Of a stretch of 64,000 nucleotides of DNA, positions 42,673 through 50,813 are shown in pieces (the stretch's first letter is position 1; each line of letters opens with the position of its first letter). This DNA comes from Aquincola tertiaricarbonis (GTDB taxonomy: Bacteria > Pseudomonadota > Gammaproteobacteria > Burkholderiales > Burkholderiaceae_C), in assembly GCF_000969605.1 (NCBI RefSeq), contig NZ_JZUE01000004.1, positions 266,842 to 330,841 of the forward strand. The letters are read 5' to 3'. A program made the position numbers and the translations under genes. A model generated the notes under the pieces. It worked only from the letters and a program-made list of their open reading frames with translations. It did not search any database and was not told where the DNA came from.

Positions 42673-43566
42673 ATGCCGATGCACACACCTCTTGCGCCGC
42701 CGCCCCCGCCGTCGGCCGCCCGACCTTCCCTCACCTCTGCCGAGCACCAGCGGCTGCGCGACAAGGCCCGCTTCGTGCGGCTGGAGACCATCCGGCTGAT
42801 CGAGATCGCCAAGGTGGGGCACTACAGCTCGGTCTTCTCGGCTGCGGAGATCTTCGCGGCCCTGTACTACGACGTGATGGCCCTGCACCCCGGCGAGCCC
42901 GGCTGGCCGGACCGCGACCGCTTCCTGATGGGCAAGGGCCATGCGGCGGTGGGCCTGTTTCCCATCCTGGCCGACCATGGCTTCATCGACAGCACGACGC
43001 TGGACGGCTACACCCGGCTGGGCAACCCGCTGGGCGACCACCCGGACATGCGCAAGGTGCCGGGCATCGACTTCAGCTCCGGCTCCATCGGCCATGCGCT
43101 GTCCAACGGTGCGGGCATTGCGCTGGGCGGCCGCAGCGCCGGGCGCGGCTTCCACACCTTCGTGATGCTGGGCGACGGCGAAATGCAGGAGGGCCAGGTG
43201 TGGGAGGCGGCGCTGTTCGCCGCCCACTACCGGCTGTCACGCCTGGTGGCCGTCGTGGACCGCAATGGCTGGCAGCTCGACGGGCGGGTGGACGAGGTCA
43301 TCGGCGTGGAGTCGCTGGCCGACAAGTGGCGGTCCTTCGGCTGGCAGGTGCACGAGGTGGACGGCCATGACCTGGCCGCCCTGGTGCCGCTGCTGCGCGC
43401 GCTGAAGGCTGACACCACGCGCGAACAGCCGGCCTGCGTCATCGCCCACACCGTCAAGGGCAAGGGCGTGCGCCACATGGAGACCGAACCCGGCTGGCAC
43501 CTCGGCTACCTCGCCCCCGAGGACGCCGCGCTGGCCATCGCCGAAATCAACGCCACCGAGATCTGA
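42673..43566 (+). CDS. Transketolase, N-terminal (TPP-binding) subunit
   Basis: A 297-residue subunit carrying the thiamine-diphosphate domain. GKGHAAVGLFPILAD contains the conserved His, SGSIGHALSNGAGIALG follows, and the TPP motif runs from GDGEMQEGQVWEAA to DRNGWQLDG. A Pro-rich 15-residue leader precedes the fold. Split transketolases occur in catabolic clusters where they transfer two-carbon units from special ketoses or cleave acyloins. It is divergent from the ABC transport operon and shares its operator. Confidence 0.9.
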   Translation: MPMHTPLAPPPPPSAARPSLTSAEHQRLRDKARFVRLETIRLIEIAKVGHYSSVFSAAEIFAALYYDVMALHPGEPGWPDRDRFLMGKGHAAVGLFPILADHGFIDSTTLDGYTRLGNPLGDHPDMRKVPGIDFSSGSIGHALSNGAGIALGGRSAGRGFHTFVMLGDGEMQEGQVWEAALFAAHYRLSRLVAVVDRNGWQLDGRVDEVIGVESLADKWRSFGWQVHEVDGHDLAALVPLLRALKADTTREQPACVIAHTVKGKGVRHMETEPGWHLGYLAPEDAALAIAEINATEI

Positions 43567-43567
43567 C

Positions 43568-44608
43568 ATGACCACCCCCTTGCGCTCGCCCGACAGCTGG
43601 CAATACCGCGCGCTGAACGCGTTGAACCCGGGCCTGTCGGCCCTGTCGGACGCCCTGGACGACCTGGTGCGCCAGGGCCATCCAGTGCTGGCCGGCTCGG
43701 CCGACCTGCAGTACTCCAACGGCCTGGACCGCTTCGCCGCACGGCACCCGGAGCGCTACATCCAGTTCGGCATCTCCGAGCAGAACATGGTGTCGGCCGC
43801 GGCCGGCCTGGCCACCACAGGCCACATGCCCTTCGTGGCCACCTTCGCATCCTTCATGGCGCTGCTGTGCTGCGAGCAGATCCGCATGGACGTGGCCTAC
43901 TGCGGCCTGCCGGTGCGGCTGATCGGCCACCACACCGGCATCTCGCTGGGCTTCTATGGCACCTCCCACCATGCCACCGAGGACATCGGCTGCCTGCGCT
44001 CCATCGCGGGGCTCACCATCGTGTCGCCGGCCGATGGCGCGCAGCTGGCCGCGGCCGTGCGTGCGTCGGTGGACTGGCCCCAGCCGATCTACTTCCGCAT
44101 CGGCCGCGGTCGCGAGCCGCAGGTGTATCCCGCGGACACGCCCTTCGTCTTCGGCCAGGCCATCGAGCATGGCACCGGCGAAGAGCTCACCATCGTGGCC
44201 TGCGGCCTGCCGCTGGCGGCCGCGCTCTCGGCCGCGCGCACGCTGCGGGCCGAAGGCCGGTCGGTGGGCGTGATCGACATGGCCACCGTCAAGCCGCTCG
44301 ACCGGGCCGCGGTGCTGCGGGCCGCGCGCCGCTCACCGGTGCTGCTGACGGTGGAGGAGCACAACGTGCTGGGCGGCCTGGGCGCGGCGGTGGCCGAGGT
44401 GCTGGCCGAGGAACCCACCGGCGCCCGCCTGGTGCGCCATGGCATCCAGGACGAGTACAGCCTGATCGCGCCCCCTACCCATCTGTACCGCCACTACCAG
44501 CTGGACGACGAAGGCGTGCTGGCGGTGGCCCGGCGGGCCCTGCGGGCCGGTGCCACCCGCCTTCACGACCCCGAAGGGTCGGGCGGCTCGGTGCGCTCGC
44601 CGTCGTAG
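43568..44608 (+). CDS. Transketolase, C-terminal subunit
   Basis: A 346-residue partner subunit with the pyrimidine-binding domain (YIQFGISEQNMVSAAAGLATTGHMPFVATFASF) and the C-terminal transketolase domain (VGVIDMATVKPLDRAAVLRAA, LLTVEEHNVLGGLGAAVAEVL). It starts one base after the first subunit stops. The last 15 residues (HDPEGSGGSVRSPS) overlap the convergent cupin gene by 46 bases and seem non-essential to the fold. Confidence 0.9.
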   Translation: MTTPLRSPDSWQYRALNALNPGLSALSDALDDLVRQGHPVLAGSADLQYSNGLDRFAARHPERYIQFGISEQNMVSAAAGLATTGHMPFVATFASFMALLCCEQIRMDVAYCGLPVRLIGHHTGISLGFYGTSHHATEDIGCLRSIAGLTIVSPADGAQLAAAVRASVDWPQPIYFRIGRGREPQVYPADTPFVFGQAIEHGTGEELTIVACGLPLAAALSAARTLRAEGRSVGVIDMATVKPLDRAAVLRAARRSPVLLTVEEHNVLGGLGAAVAEVLAEEPTGARLVRHGIQDEYSLIAPPTHLYRHYQLDDEGVLAVARRALRAGATRLHDPEGSGGSVRSPS

Positions 44609-45084
44609 TAGTCCACCGCCGCGCCGCGGCGGTACAGGCCGCGCAGCCGCGGTGCTCCGGGCGTGCGGGCGGACACGCCGACCTTGTCGGAATCGGGGTA
44701 CTCGCATACGTCCAGCTCCGCCTGGTTCGACAAAGCCAGGTAGCGCATGGTCACGCGGCCGGTGTTGATGATCTGGTGCGCCACCTCGGGCCCGCCGGTG
44801 GGGCAGGCCACCACGTCATGCGGCCGCAGCGCAAAGCGCTGGTCGCCGAAGCGCAGCTCGCCCTCGCCTTCCAGGATGACGAACACCTCCTCCTCGGCAC
44901 GGTGCGCATGGAAGGGGCACTGCGCCTTGCCCGGCGGCAGCTCGGTCAGGTTGTAGCCCAGCTGCCGGGCGCCGATGGATGCGCTGAACAGCGCCCTGCG
45001 CGAGCTGTAGTAGCCGTTGTCCTCGATGTCGTCGAACTCGACGTCGGCCAGGTTGATGAGGGGCTTGGGCACGGGCGTCTCCAT
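44563..45084 (-). CDS. Cupin-domain protein
   Basis: A 173-residue single-domain cupin. Motif 1 reads CPFHAHRAEEEVFVILEGEGEL (two His and the Glu as metal ligands) and motif 2 PTGGPEVAHQIINTG (third His), so the metal site looks complete. The C-terminal PDSDKVGV segment is common in cupins near sugar or amine catabolism genes. Possible isomerase, dioxygenase-like or ligand-binding role; unknown. Convergent with the transketolase pair, whose end it overlaps. Confidence 0.82.
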   Translation of the reverse strand: METPVPKPLINLADVEFDDIEDNGYYSSRRALFSASIGARQLGYNLTELPPGKAQCPFHAHRAEEEVFVILEGEGELRFGDQRFALRPHDVVACPTGGPEVAHQIINTGRVTMRYLALSNQAELDVCEYPDSDKVGVSARTPGAPRLRGLYRRGAAVDYYDGERTEPPDPSGS

Positions 45085-45276
45085 CGCAGGTCTCCATCGC
45101 AAGGCGGGGCCTCGTCCAGCAAATGCCGGGCCCGGCCCGCGCACCCATCGGCGCCGCAGATGGATGCCATCGAAACGTTCTGGCTTCCCGGCAAGGCCGC
45201 CTGTTCCTACGCTTCGTCCATCGGATTCAAGCAAGCCGATCCCCCTGCAACCCACCATCCCTCAAGGAGTTTCCTC

Positions 45277-45726
45277 ATGCAATCGACCTACTCGCGCAAC
45301 TCGTCCACCTCCCTGCAGCTGTCGGTGCTGCCGCTGGTGGCCCGCCTGCTCGTCGCAGCCATCTTCCTGGTCAGCGGCTTCGGCAAGCTGATGGCCCCGG
45401 GCGGCACCATCGGCTACATCGCCTCGGTGGGCCTGCCGCTGCCGGAGCTGGCCTATGCCGGCGCGCTGATCGCCGAACTGGGCGGCGGCCTGCTGCTGGT
45501 GCTGGGCTACCGCACCCGCTGGGTGGCGGCCGCGCTGGCGGCCTTCTCGGTGGTCTCGGCCCTGCTGTTCCACAGCGCCCTGGCCGACCAGAACCAGATG
45601 TTCCACTTCCTGAAGAACCTGGCCATGGCCGGCGGCCTGCTGCAGTTCGTCGCCTTCGGCGGTGGCGGCTTCAGCCTGGATGAGCGCAAGCCCGCGCTGA
45701 GCGGCGCGCTCAGCGCCGCGCGCTGA
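45277..45726 (+). CDS. DoxX-family membrane protein
   Basis: A 149-residue protein with four membrane helices: VARLLVAAIFLVSGFGKLMAPGG, ELAYAGALIAELGGGLLLVLGY, RWVAAALAAFSVVSALLFH and the last before LDERKPAL. The first helix has the typical GxxK turn. DoxX proteins associate with quinone or thiol redox chemistry, but the function is usually unknown. AAGGAGTTTCCTC is the ribosome site. Single-gene unit in a 190-base gap from the divergent cupin gene. Confidence 0.88.
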   Translation: MQSTYSRNSSTSLQLSVLPLVARLLVAAIFLVSGFGKLMAPGGTIGYIASVGLPLPELAYAGALIAELGGGLLLVLGYRTRWVAAALAAFSVVSALLFHSALADQNQMFHFLKNLAMAGGLLQFVAFGGGGFSLDERKPALSGALSAAR

Positions 45727-45768
45727 AGCATCCATGGCCGACGTGTCGGCCAGACCCGTCGGGCCTAG

Positions 45769-46689
45769 TCAGGCCCCGCTGGCCACCGGAAGGCCGGCCG
45801 CGTCCATTTCGGCGTGCAGCACGCAGCCGGTGGTCGACTCGGTGCAGAACAGGCTGCGGCGCCCGGGGCCGCCAAAGGCCACGTTGGTGAGCGATGCGCC
45901 CGCCGGGCTGCGCAGCACCAGCACCGGCTCGGCACGCGGGTTCAGCACCCAGGCAAGGCCCAGGCCGGGATTGGCCACCACCAGCCGGCCCTGCTCGTCC
46001 ATCGCCAGGCCATCGGGGCCGCTCGGTCCGTACGAGGTGAAGAACGCGCTGACCTTCGACACGCTGCCATCGGCCTGCAGCGGCACCCGCCACACCTGGT
46101 TGGCCCGTGTGACCGCCACGAACAGCACGCGCTCGTCGGCCGACAGCACCAGGCCGTTCGGGCTGGGCACGTTGTCCAGCAGCAGGTCGAGCTGCCCGTT
46201 GCGCCGCAGCCGGAAGACACGGCCGGTCGGGTCGTGCAGGCCGGTCTGCCCCTGGTCGGTGAAGTAGAGGTTGCCGCCGCGGTCGAAGCACAGGTCGTTG
46301 GGGCCCTTGAAGCGCTCGGAGTTGCGCCGCTCCAGCAAGGGCGTCACCTGCCCGCTGCGCACGTCGATCCGCATCAGGCCGTTCCTGTAGTCGGCCACCA
46401 CCAGCGTGTGGGCATCCAGGAACTTCATGCCGTTGGGCTCGCCGTCGTATTCGGCGACCAGGCTCCAGCGGCCTTGCGGGTCGATGCGGAACACGCGGCC
46501 GAACGGGATGTCGGCCACGTAGAGCATGCCGTCGGCGTCGAACACCGGCGCCTCGAGGAAGCTGTCCACCGGCTCGCCGCCGCGGTTCGCGTCGGCCCAG
46601 GCGGAGCGCACGCCGGTGCGCCGGAATTCGTCCGGCAGCCGAGTGAACACTTCCGCATCGCGGACTTCCGGGGTCTTCAGCAGGAACAT
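45769..46689 (-). CDS. SMP-30/gluconolactonase-family lactonase
   Basis: A 306-residue six-bladed beta-propeller hydrolase. Key features are the early LEAPVFDADGMLYVADIPFGRVFRID (metal-binding Glu), GPNDLCFDRGGNLYFTD (metal-binding Asn), SPNGLVLSADERVLFVAV and DGLAMDEQGRLVVAN (metal-binding Asp). Such enzymes open sugar-acid or other lactones. It follows a Bug receptor gene on the same strand by 10 bases, so it probably acts on the lactone form of that receptor's ligand, or prepares that acid. Confidence 0.88.
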   Translation of the reverse strand: MFLLKTPEVRDAEVFTRLPDEFRRTGVRSAWADANRGGEPVDSFLEAPVFDADGMLYVADIPFGRVFRIDPQGRWSLVAEYDGEPNGMKFLDAHTLVVADYRNGLMRIDVRSGQVTPLLERRNSERFKGPNDLCFDRGGNLYFTDQGQTGLHDPTGRVFRLRRNGQLDLLLDNVPSPNGLVLSADERVLFVAVTRANQVWRVPLQADGSVSKVSAFFTSYGPSGPDGLAMDEQGRLVVANPGLGLAWVLNPRAEPVLVLRSPAGASLTNVAFGGPGRRSLFCTESTTGCVLHAEMDAAGLPVASGA

Positions 46690-46699
46690 GATGCCGACC

Positions 46700-47662
46700 T
46701 CATTCCTTCTCGAACGACGAATGTGCCGCCACCTTGCCCCAGTAGGTGGTGCTGTCGTTCAACATCCGGGCGAACACCTCGGTGCCGGCGCTGTTCGGCT
46801 GCGCGCCCAGGCCGTCCGCATAGGCCTTGAAGTCGGCCGATGCCACGGCCGCCGCCACTTCCTTCTGCAGCCGCTCCATCACCGGCGCGGGCGTGCCCTT
46901 GGGGGCCCACAGGCCGGAGAACTGGATGACGCTGAAGTTCTTCAGCCCGGCCTCGGCGAAGGTGGGCGTGTCGGCCAGCGACGGCACCCGCTTGTCGCCG
47001 CTGATGGCCAGCAGGCGCGCCTTGCCGCCCTTGACCTGGCCGATCACGCCGGGCGTGGACGCCATCTGGAAATCGATGGTGCCCGACAGCAGCGCCAGCG
47101 TCGCCTCGCCCGCGCCCTTGAACGGCACATGCAGGAACTTCACGTCGGCGGCGATGCCCAGCGCCTCGCTCGAGAAATGCGGCGTGGTGCCTGCACCGCC
47201 GGTGCCGTAGGTCAGGCCGCCCTTGTTGGCACGGGCCGCGGCCAGCAGGTCCTGCAGCGTCTTGTACTTGGAGTCCTGCGACACCACCAGCGCCATCGGC
47301 GCCGTCATGAAGGTGCTGACCGGCACCAGGTCCGCGCGGTGGTCGAAGGGCAGCTTCTTGAAGATGTGAGGCAGCAGCGAGTAGGTGCTGTCGTTGGCCA
47401 TCAGCGTATAGCCGTCCGGCGCCGAACGTGCCACCTCCGAAGCGCCGATGGTGCCGGTGGCCCCGGCCTTGTTCTCCACGTAGAAGGTCTGCCCGGTCTG
47501 CTCGGTGAGCTTCTGCGCGATCTTGCGGGTGACCGCATCCACGGCCCCGCCGGGCGCATAGGGCACGACGATGCGCACGGACTTGGCGGGATAGGTCTGG
47601 GCCCCTGCCAGCGCCGACAGGCTGAGCAGGAAGGCACCGGCGGCGATGCGGAAAGCGGTCAT
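46700..47662 (-). CDS. Bug/TctC-family tripartite tricarboxylate receptor
   Basis: A 320-residue periplasmic binding protein. Signal peptide residues 1-22 (FRIAAGAFLLSLSALAGAQ). Family blocks: YPAKSVRIVVPYAPGGAVDAVTRKIAQKL, VENKAGATGTIGASEVARSAPDGYTLM, and FSGLWAPKGTPAPVMERLQKEV. The ATG has GGAGACTGACCC upstream. It forms a two-gene unit with the lactonase, divergent from the KaiC-like gene across a promoter region with several dyads. Ligand unknown, possibly a sugar acid or dicarboxylate. Confidence 0.93.
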   Translation of the reverse strand: MTAFRIAAGAFLLSLSALAGAQTYPAKSVRIVVPYAPGGAVDAVTRKIAQKLTEQTGQTFYVENKAGATGTIGASEVARSAPDGYTLMANDSTYSLLPHIFKKLPFDHRADLVPVSTFMTAPMALVVSQDSKYKTLQDLLAAARANKGGLTYGTGGAGTTPHFSSEALGIAADVKFLHVPFKGAGEATLALLSGTIDFQMASTPGVIGQVKGGKARLLAISGDKRVPSLADTPTFAEAGLKNFSVIQFSGLWAPKGTPAPVMERLQKEVAAAVASADFKAYADGLGAQPNSAGTEVFARMLNDSTTYWGKVAAHSSFEKE

Positions 47663-47731
47663 GGGTCAGTCTCCTTTCGAGGGGGGTGCAGCGTCTGGCG
47701 ACGTCTTCGAGTGGGGCGGTGGACTCCCAGT

Positions 47732-47777
47732 ATTGGATCGCCCGCGCCGACGGTCCAATCAATACTTCCTTCGGAAG
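47732..47777. promoter_or_regulatory. Dyad-rich divergent promoter region
   Basis: Between the Bug receptor and KaiC-like genes: ATTGGA (47732-47737) mirrors TCCAAT (47754-47759), and CTTCC-TTC-GGAAG (47765-47777) is a perfect hairpin/dyad. AATCAATA and ATCAATC repeats flank it. The region is AT-richer than its surroundings. The regulator is unknown; no regulator gene is adjacent except the CheY-like protein, which lacks a DNA-binding domain. Confidence 0.4.
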
Positions 47778-47837
47778 CATCAATCGGACTTTTGCATTCG
47801 CCGCCTCCCGGCGCGCCGCCGTCAGGGCCGCGGCGAC

Positions 47838-49268
47838 ATGTCACACTTTGGGCCACCCGATGCGCCTGCCGTACCCATGACACTGAAAAGACTGCCCACC
47901 GCCATCGATGGACTCGACGACATCCTGCAAGGTGGCTTGTTCGAAGGCGGCGTCTACATCTTCGAAGGCCCGCCCGGCGTCGGCAAGACCACGCTGGCCA
48001 ACCAGATCGCCTACGGGCTGGTGCAGCGCAGGCAGCGCACGCTGTACGTGACCATGCTCACCGAATCCCATGCCCGCATGCTCCAGCACATGGAGCACCA
48101 GGTGTTCTTCGAGCAGCAGCATGTCAATGCCAGCGTGTTCTATGTCAGCGCCTACGGCGAACTGGAACAGGGCGGGCTGCGTGCCGTGATCGGCCTGCTG
48201 CAGGGCGAGCTGCTGCGCAGCCGCGCCGCCTTGCTGGTGATCGACGGCCTGGTGGTGGAACAGCGCGGCCTCAGCGGGGACAGCGTGCGCCAGTTCGTGC
48301 ACGAGCTGCAGAGCCTGGTCAGCGCGATGTCCTGCACCTGCCTCATCCTGACCAGCGGCACCGGCAATGCCCTGAGCGCGGAGCAGACGATGGTGGACGG
48401 CATCTTCACCTTCGAGGACCACGGCTTCCATTGGCGGGCGGAACGGCGCATGCAGGTGCGCAAGTTCCGCGGCAGCCAGATCATCCGCGGCAGCCACACC
48501 TTCTGCATCTCGCGGCGCGGGCTGCAGTTCTTCCCGCGGCTGGAAAGCCTGCCGATGCGAGACGAACCGGCGACGCTCGGCGGCGGTGCGGTGTCCACCG
48601 GCCTGCCGGCGTGGGATGCCATCCTACGCGCGGGCGGGCTGCTGGCCGGCAGCGCTTCCGTGGTGATCGGCCATAGTGGGGCCGGGAAAACCACCCTGGC
48701 GCTGGCCTTCGCCGCGGCCTCCTCGCTGTCGCAGCCAGGGTTGCTGCTGGCCGGCACCGAGTTCGCCGGCGACCTTCGCCGCACCGGCGACCAGCTGGGG
48801 CTGGGGCTGGGGCAGGCACTGGATGCCGGCGCACTGACGATAGAACACCTGGGGCATGAGGACGAGTCGATGGACGAGATGGGGCACAAGCTGCTGCGGC
48901 TGGTCGACGAGCGCCACATCCGGCGGGTGGTGGTCGACGGGCTCGAGGGTCTGGCCGACACGCTGGCCTTCCCCGAGCGCGGCTACCGCTTCCTGGGCCG
49001 GCTGCTGACCGAGCTGAAGCAGCGCGGCGTCACCTCGCTGTTCACCGTCGATCCCGCGGCGTTGGCCGTGGCCGGCGGCACCGGCCTGGCCGAGGGCGTG
49101 GTCGGCCGGTTCGACAACGCCTTCGTGTTCCGCCACCACGCCGCCGCCCGTGCCACTGAAGCAAGCCGCACCCTGAGCGTGGCCAAGGTGCGCGGCACGC
49201 AGCCCAGCCAGGCCTCGGTGGATGTGCAGCTCGCGCTGCTCGATGCCGAACGACCGTCAAGCCACTGA
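47838..49268 (+). CDS. KaiC-like double RecA-domain ATPase
   Basis: A 476-residue cytoplasmic ATPase with two KaiC/RAD55-type domains. Domain 1 has Walker A GPPGVGKT (44-51) and Walker B ALLVIDG (131-137); domain 2 has Walker A GHSGAGKT (278-285) and RRVVVDGLEGLAD. Each starts with the typical LPTAIDGLDDILQGG / VSTGLPAWDAILRAGG entry. ATG 47838 is used; ATG 47877 would be 13 residues shorter. Clock genes are absent: in non-cyanobacteria such proteins act in stress or signalling modules with receiver-domain partners, as here, where a CheY-like gene follows 14 bases downstream. Confidence 0.9.
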   Translation: MSHFGPPDAPAVPMTLKRLPTAIDGLDDILQGGLFEGGVYIFEGPPGVGKTTLANQIAYGLVQRRQRTLYVTMLTESHARMLQHMEHQVFFEQQHVNASVFYVSAYGELEQGGLRAVIGLLQGELLRSRAALLVIDGLVVEQRGLSGDSVRQFVHELQSLVSAMSCTCLILTSGTGNALSAEQTMVDGIFTFEDHGFHWRAERRMQVRKFRGSQIIRGSHTFCISRRGLQFFPRLESLPMRDEPATLGGGAVSTGLPAWDAILRAGGLLAGSASVVIGHSGAGKTTLALAFAAASSLSQPGLLLAGTEFAGDLRRTGDQLGLGLGQALDAGALTIEHLGHEDESMDEMGHKLLRLVDERHIRRVVVDGLEGLADTLAFPERGYRFLGRLLTELKQRGVTSLFTVDPAALAVAGGTGLAEGVVGRFDNAFVFRHHAAARATEASRTLSVAKVRGTQPSQASVDVQLALLDAERPSSH

Positions 49269-49282
49269 GCCGGGATGTCTCG

Positions 49283-49726
49283 ATGAAGCTGGTTCTGATC
49301 GTCGAGGATGAATTCGGGAATCGCGAAGTGCTGCAGCTGCTGCTCGAGGCCGAGGGCTTTCGCACCCATGCGGTTTCCAATGGCCGGGCCGCGCTCGATT
49401 TCCTGGCCGGCGAAGTGCCGGCCGTGATCCTGTCGGACTTCATGATGCCGACGATGAACGGCGCCGAGCTGTGCGCGGCCGTGCGGCGCGATCCGGCGCT
49501 GTGCGAGCTGCCGTTCGTGTTCATGAGCGCCACCAGCGAGTCCATCGTGCGCCAGGCCTGCCGCGACTACGACGCCTTCCTGGTCAAGCCGTTCGACATC
49601 GATTCGCTGCTGCTGCTGGTCCGGCGCCTGGCCGAAAGCGGCCGGCCGCGGTCGCCGACCAGCGAAGAGGTGGGCGATTCGATGCGCCACCTGCTCAAGG
49701 GCATCGAGCTGCCGCCGACCAGCTAG
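49283..49726 (+). CDS. Single-domain response regulator (CheY-like)
   Basis: A 147-residue protein with one receiver domain: acidic pair VEDE, phospho-acceptor Asp52 in VILSDFMMPTMNG, conserved Ser/Thr in FVFMSATSE and Lys in FLVKPFDID. A 30-residue tail without an output domain follows. It is transcribed with the KaiC-like ATPase and probably transmits or senses its state. No histidine kinase is adjacent, so phosphorylation would come from elsewhere. Confidence 0.9.
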   Translation: MKLVLIVEDEFGNREVLQLLLEAEGFRTHAVSNGRAALDFLAGEVPAVILSDFMMPTMNGAELCAAVRRDPALCELPFVFMSATSESIVRQACRDYDAFLVKPFDIDSLLLLVRRLAESGRPRSPTSEEVGDSMRHLLKGIELPPTS

Positions 49727-49871
49727 GAATCCGCGCGGCAGAAGCCGCCTGCGACGCTGCTCAGCGTGCGCCAAGTACCGCCATGCGCCGCATGGTTCAG
49801 CGCCATGCGGACTCCTGCGGGCGCGCCGCACCGGGCTGAGTGACACGCGCATGACATGAACCGGGGACATG

Positions 49872-49888
49872 CTGACGGAAAACGTCAG
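49872..49888 (+). promoter_or_regulatory. Hairpin abutting the ribosome site of the PEP-CTERM gene
   Basis: CTGACG-GAAAA-CGTCAG is a perfect 6-bp stem with an A-rich loop. Its last two bases (AG) begin the AGGAGG ribosome site of the gene at 49897. It could stabilise the transcript end or tune translation. The 160 bases upstream contain small GC hairpins but no gene that I can support. Confidence 0.45.
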
Positions 49889-49896
49889 GAGGTTCC

Positions 49897-50775
49897 ATGA
49901 ATTCACGTTCCCCCGCCGCCCGTGCGCTCACCGGCCTGGTCGCCACGTTGTTGCTCGGCACCGCCGGCGCCGCGTCGGCCGCACTCGACCTGGGGCGCTA
50001 CAGCCTCACGTCCACCTTCGCGCTGCCGACGTCGACCGCTTCGGAGTCGTCGGCCATCACCTGGAACTGGGACACGCAGACGCTGTTCGTCCTGGGCGAC
50101 GAAGGCGAGTACATCACCGAGGTCACCACCACCGGCGCGGTGGTGGGCAGCATGCGGCTTTCCGGCTTCAGCGACACCGAGGCGCTGACCTACACCGGCC
50201 AGGGCCGCTTCGTGGTCGGCGAGGAACGGCTGCAGGACGTGTACCAGCTCACCTACCAGGCCAACGGCACCGCCACCCGCGGCGCCCTCAAGTCGGTGTC
50301 GCTGGGCGACACCGTGGGCAACATCGGACTGGAAGGCATCTCGTACGAGCGCAGCACGGGCCAGTACTTCACCGTGAAGGAGAAGAGCCCGCAGGCGGTG
50401 CAGTTCGGCCAGATCGACTTCGATGCCGGCACGCACACGATGACCTCCCTGTTCACGCCCAACCTGGGCGTGCTCGACCTGTCGGACGTGCAGGTGCTGC
50501 CCACCTCCGGCAACCTGCTGGTGTTCAGCCAGGAATCGGGCCGGCTGCTGGAAGTCTCGCGCAGCGGGGTGGTGCTCAGCAGCCTCGACTTCAGCGCCAT
50601 CAGCAGCACCACCGAAGGCGTGACCATCACCGCCGACGGCACCATCTTCCTCACCGACGAGACCCCCAACATCTACATGCTGACGGCCGCGCCGGTGCCT
50701 GAGCCGGCCACCTATGCGCTGATGCTGTGCGGCGTGGCGGCCATCGGCTGGGCGGCGCGCCGCCGCCTCGGCTGA
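49897..50775 (+). CDS. SdiA-regulated-domain propeller protein with PEP-CTERM anchor
   Basis: A 292-residue exported protein. Signal peptide about residues 1-28 (LTGLVATLLLGTAGAASA). The core matches the SdiA-regulated beta-propeller family: SAITWNWDTQTLFVLGDEGEYITEV, GFSDTEALTYTGQGRFVVGEER, GLEGISYERSTGQYFTVKEKSP, and TTEGVTITADGTIFLTDETPNIYML. The C-terminal VPEPATYALML plus hydrophobic helix and RRRLG is a PEP-CTERM sorting signal. Related domains resemble phytase-like or esterase propellers; the function is unknown. Strong AGGAGG ribosome site behind a hairpin. Confidence 0.88.
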   Translation: MNSRSPAARALTGLVATLLLGTAGAASAALDLGRYSLTSTFALPTSTASESSAITWNWDTQTLFVLGDEGEYITEVTTTGAVVGSMRLSGFSDTEALTYTGQGRFVVGEERLQDVYQLTYQANGTATRGALKSVSLGDTVGNIGLEGISYERSTGQYFTVKEKSPQAVQFGQIDFDAGTHTMTSLFTPNLGVLDLSDVQVLPTSGNLLVFSQESGRLLEVSRSGVVLSSLDFSAISSTTEGVTITADGTIFLTDETPNIYMLTAAPVPEPATYALMLCGVAAIGWAARRRLG

Positions 50776-50813
50776 GCACGACCCGGTTCCTGCAAACCAA
50801 CTCCGAGACCATC

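Noticed and set aside
44563..44608. Broken end of the transketolase subunit where it overlaps the cupin gene
   Set aside because: Both reading frames contain complete family domains; only the variable tail overlaps.
45085..45276. Duplicated GTCTCCATCGCA at the cupin start as a mobile-element footprint
   Set aside because: A 12-base direct repeat with 3 bases between; no transposase or inverted ends nearby, probably a small slippage duplication.
49727..49871. Small gene or riboswitch in the gap before the PEP-CTERM propeller gene
   Set aside because: Only GC hairpins such as GGCAGAAGCC and repeats of GCCATGCG are visible; no start with a ribosome site and no riboswitch consensus.
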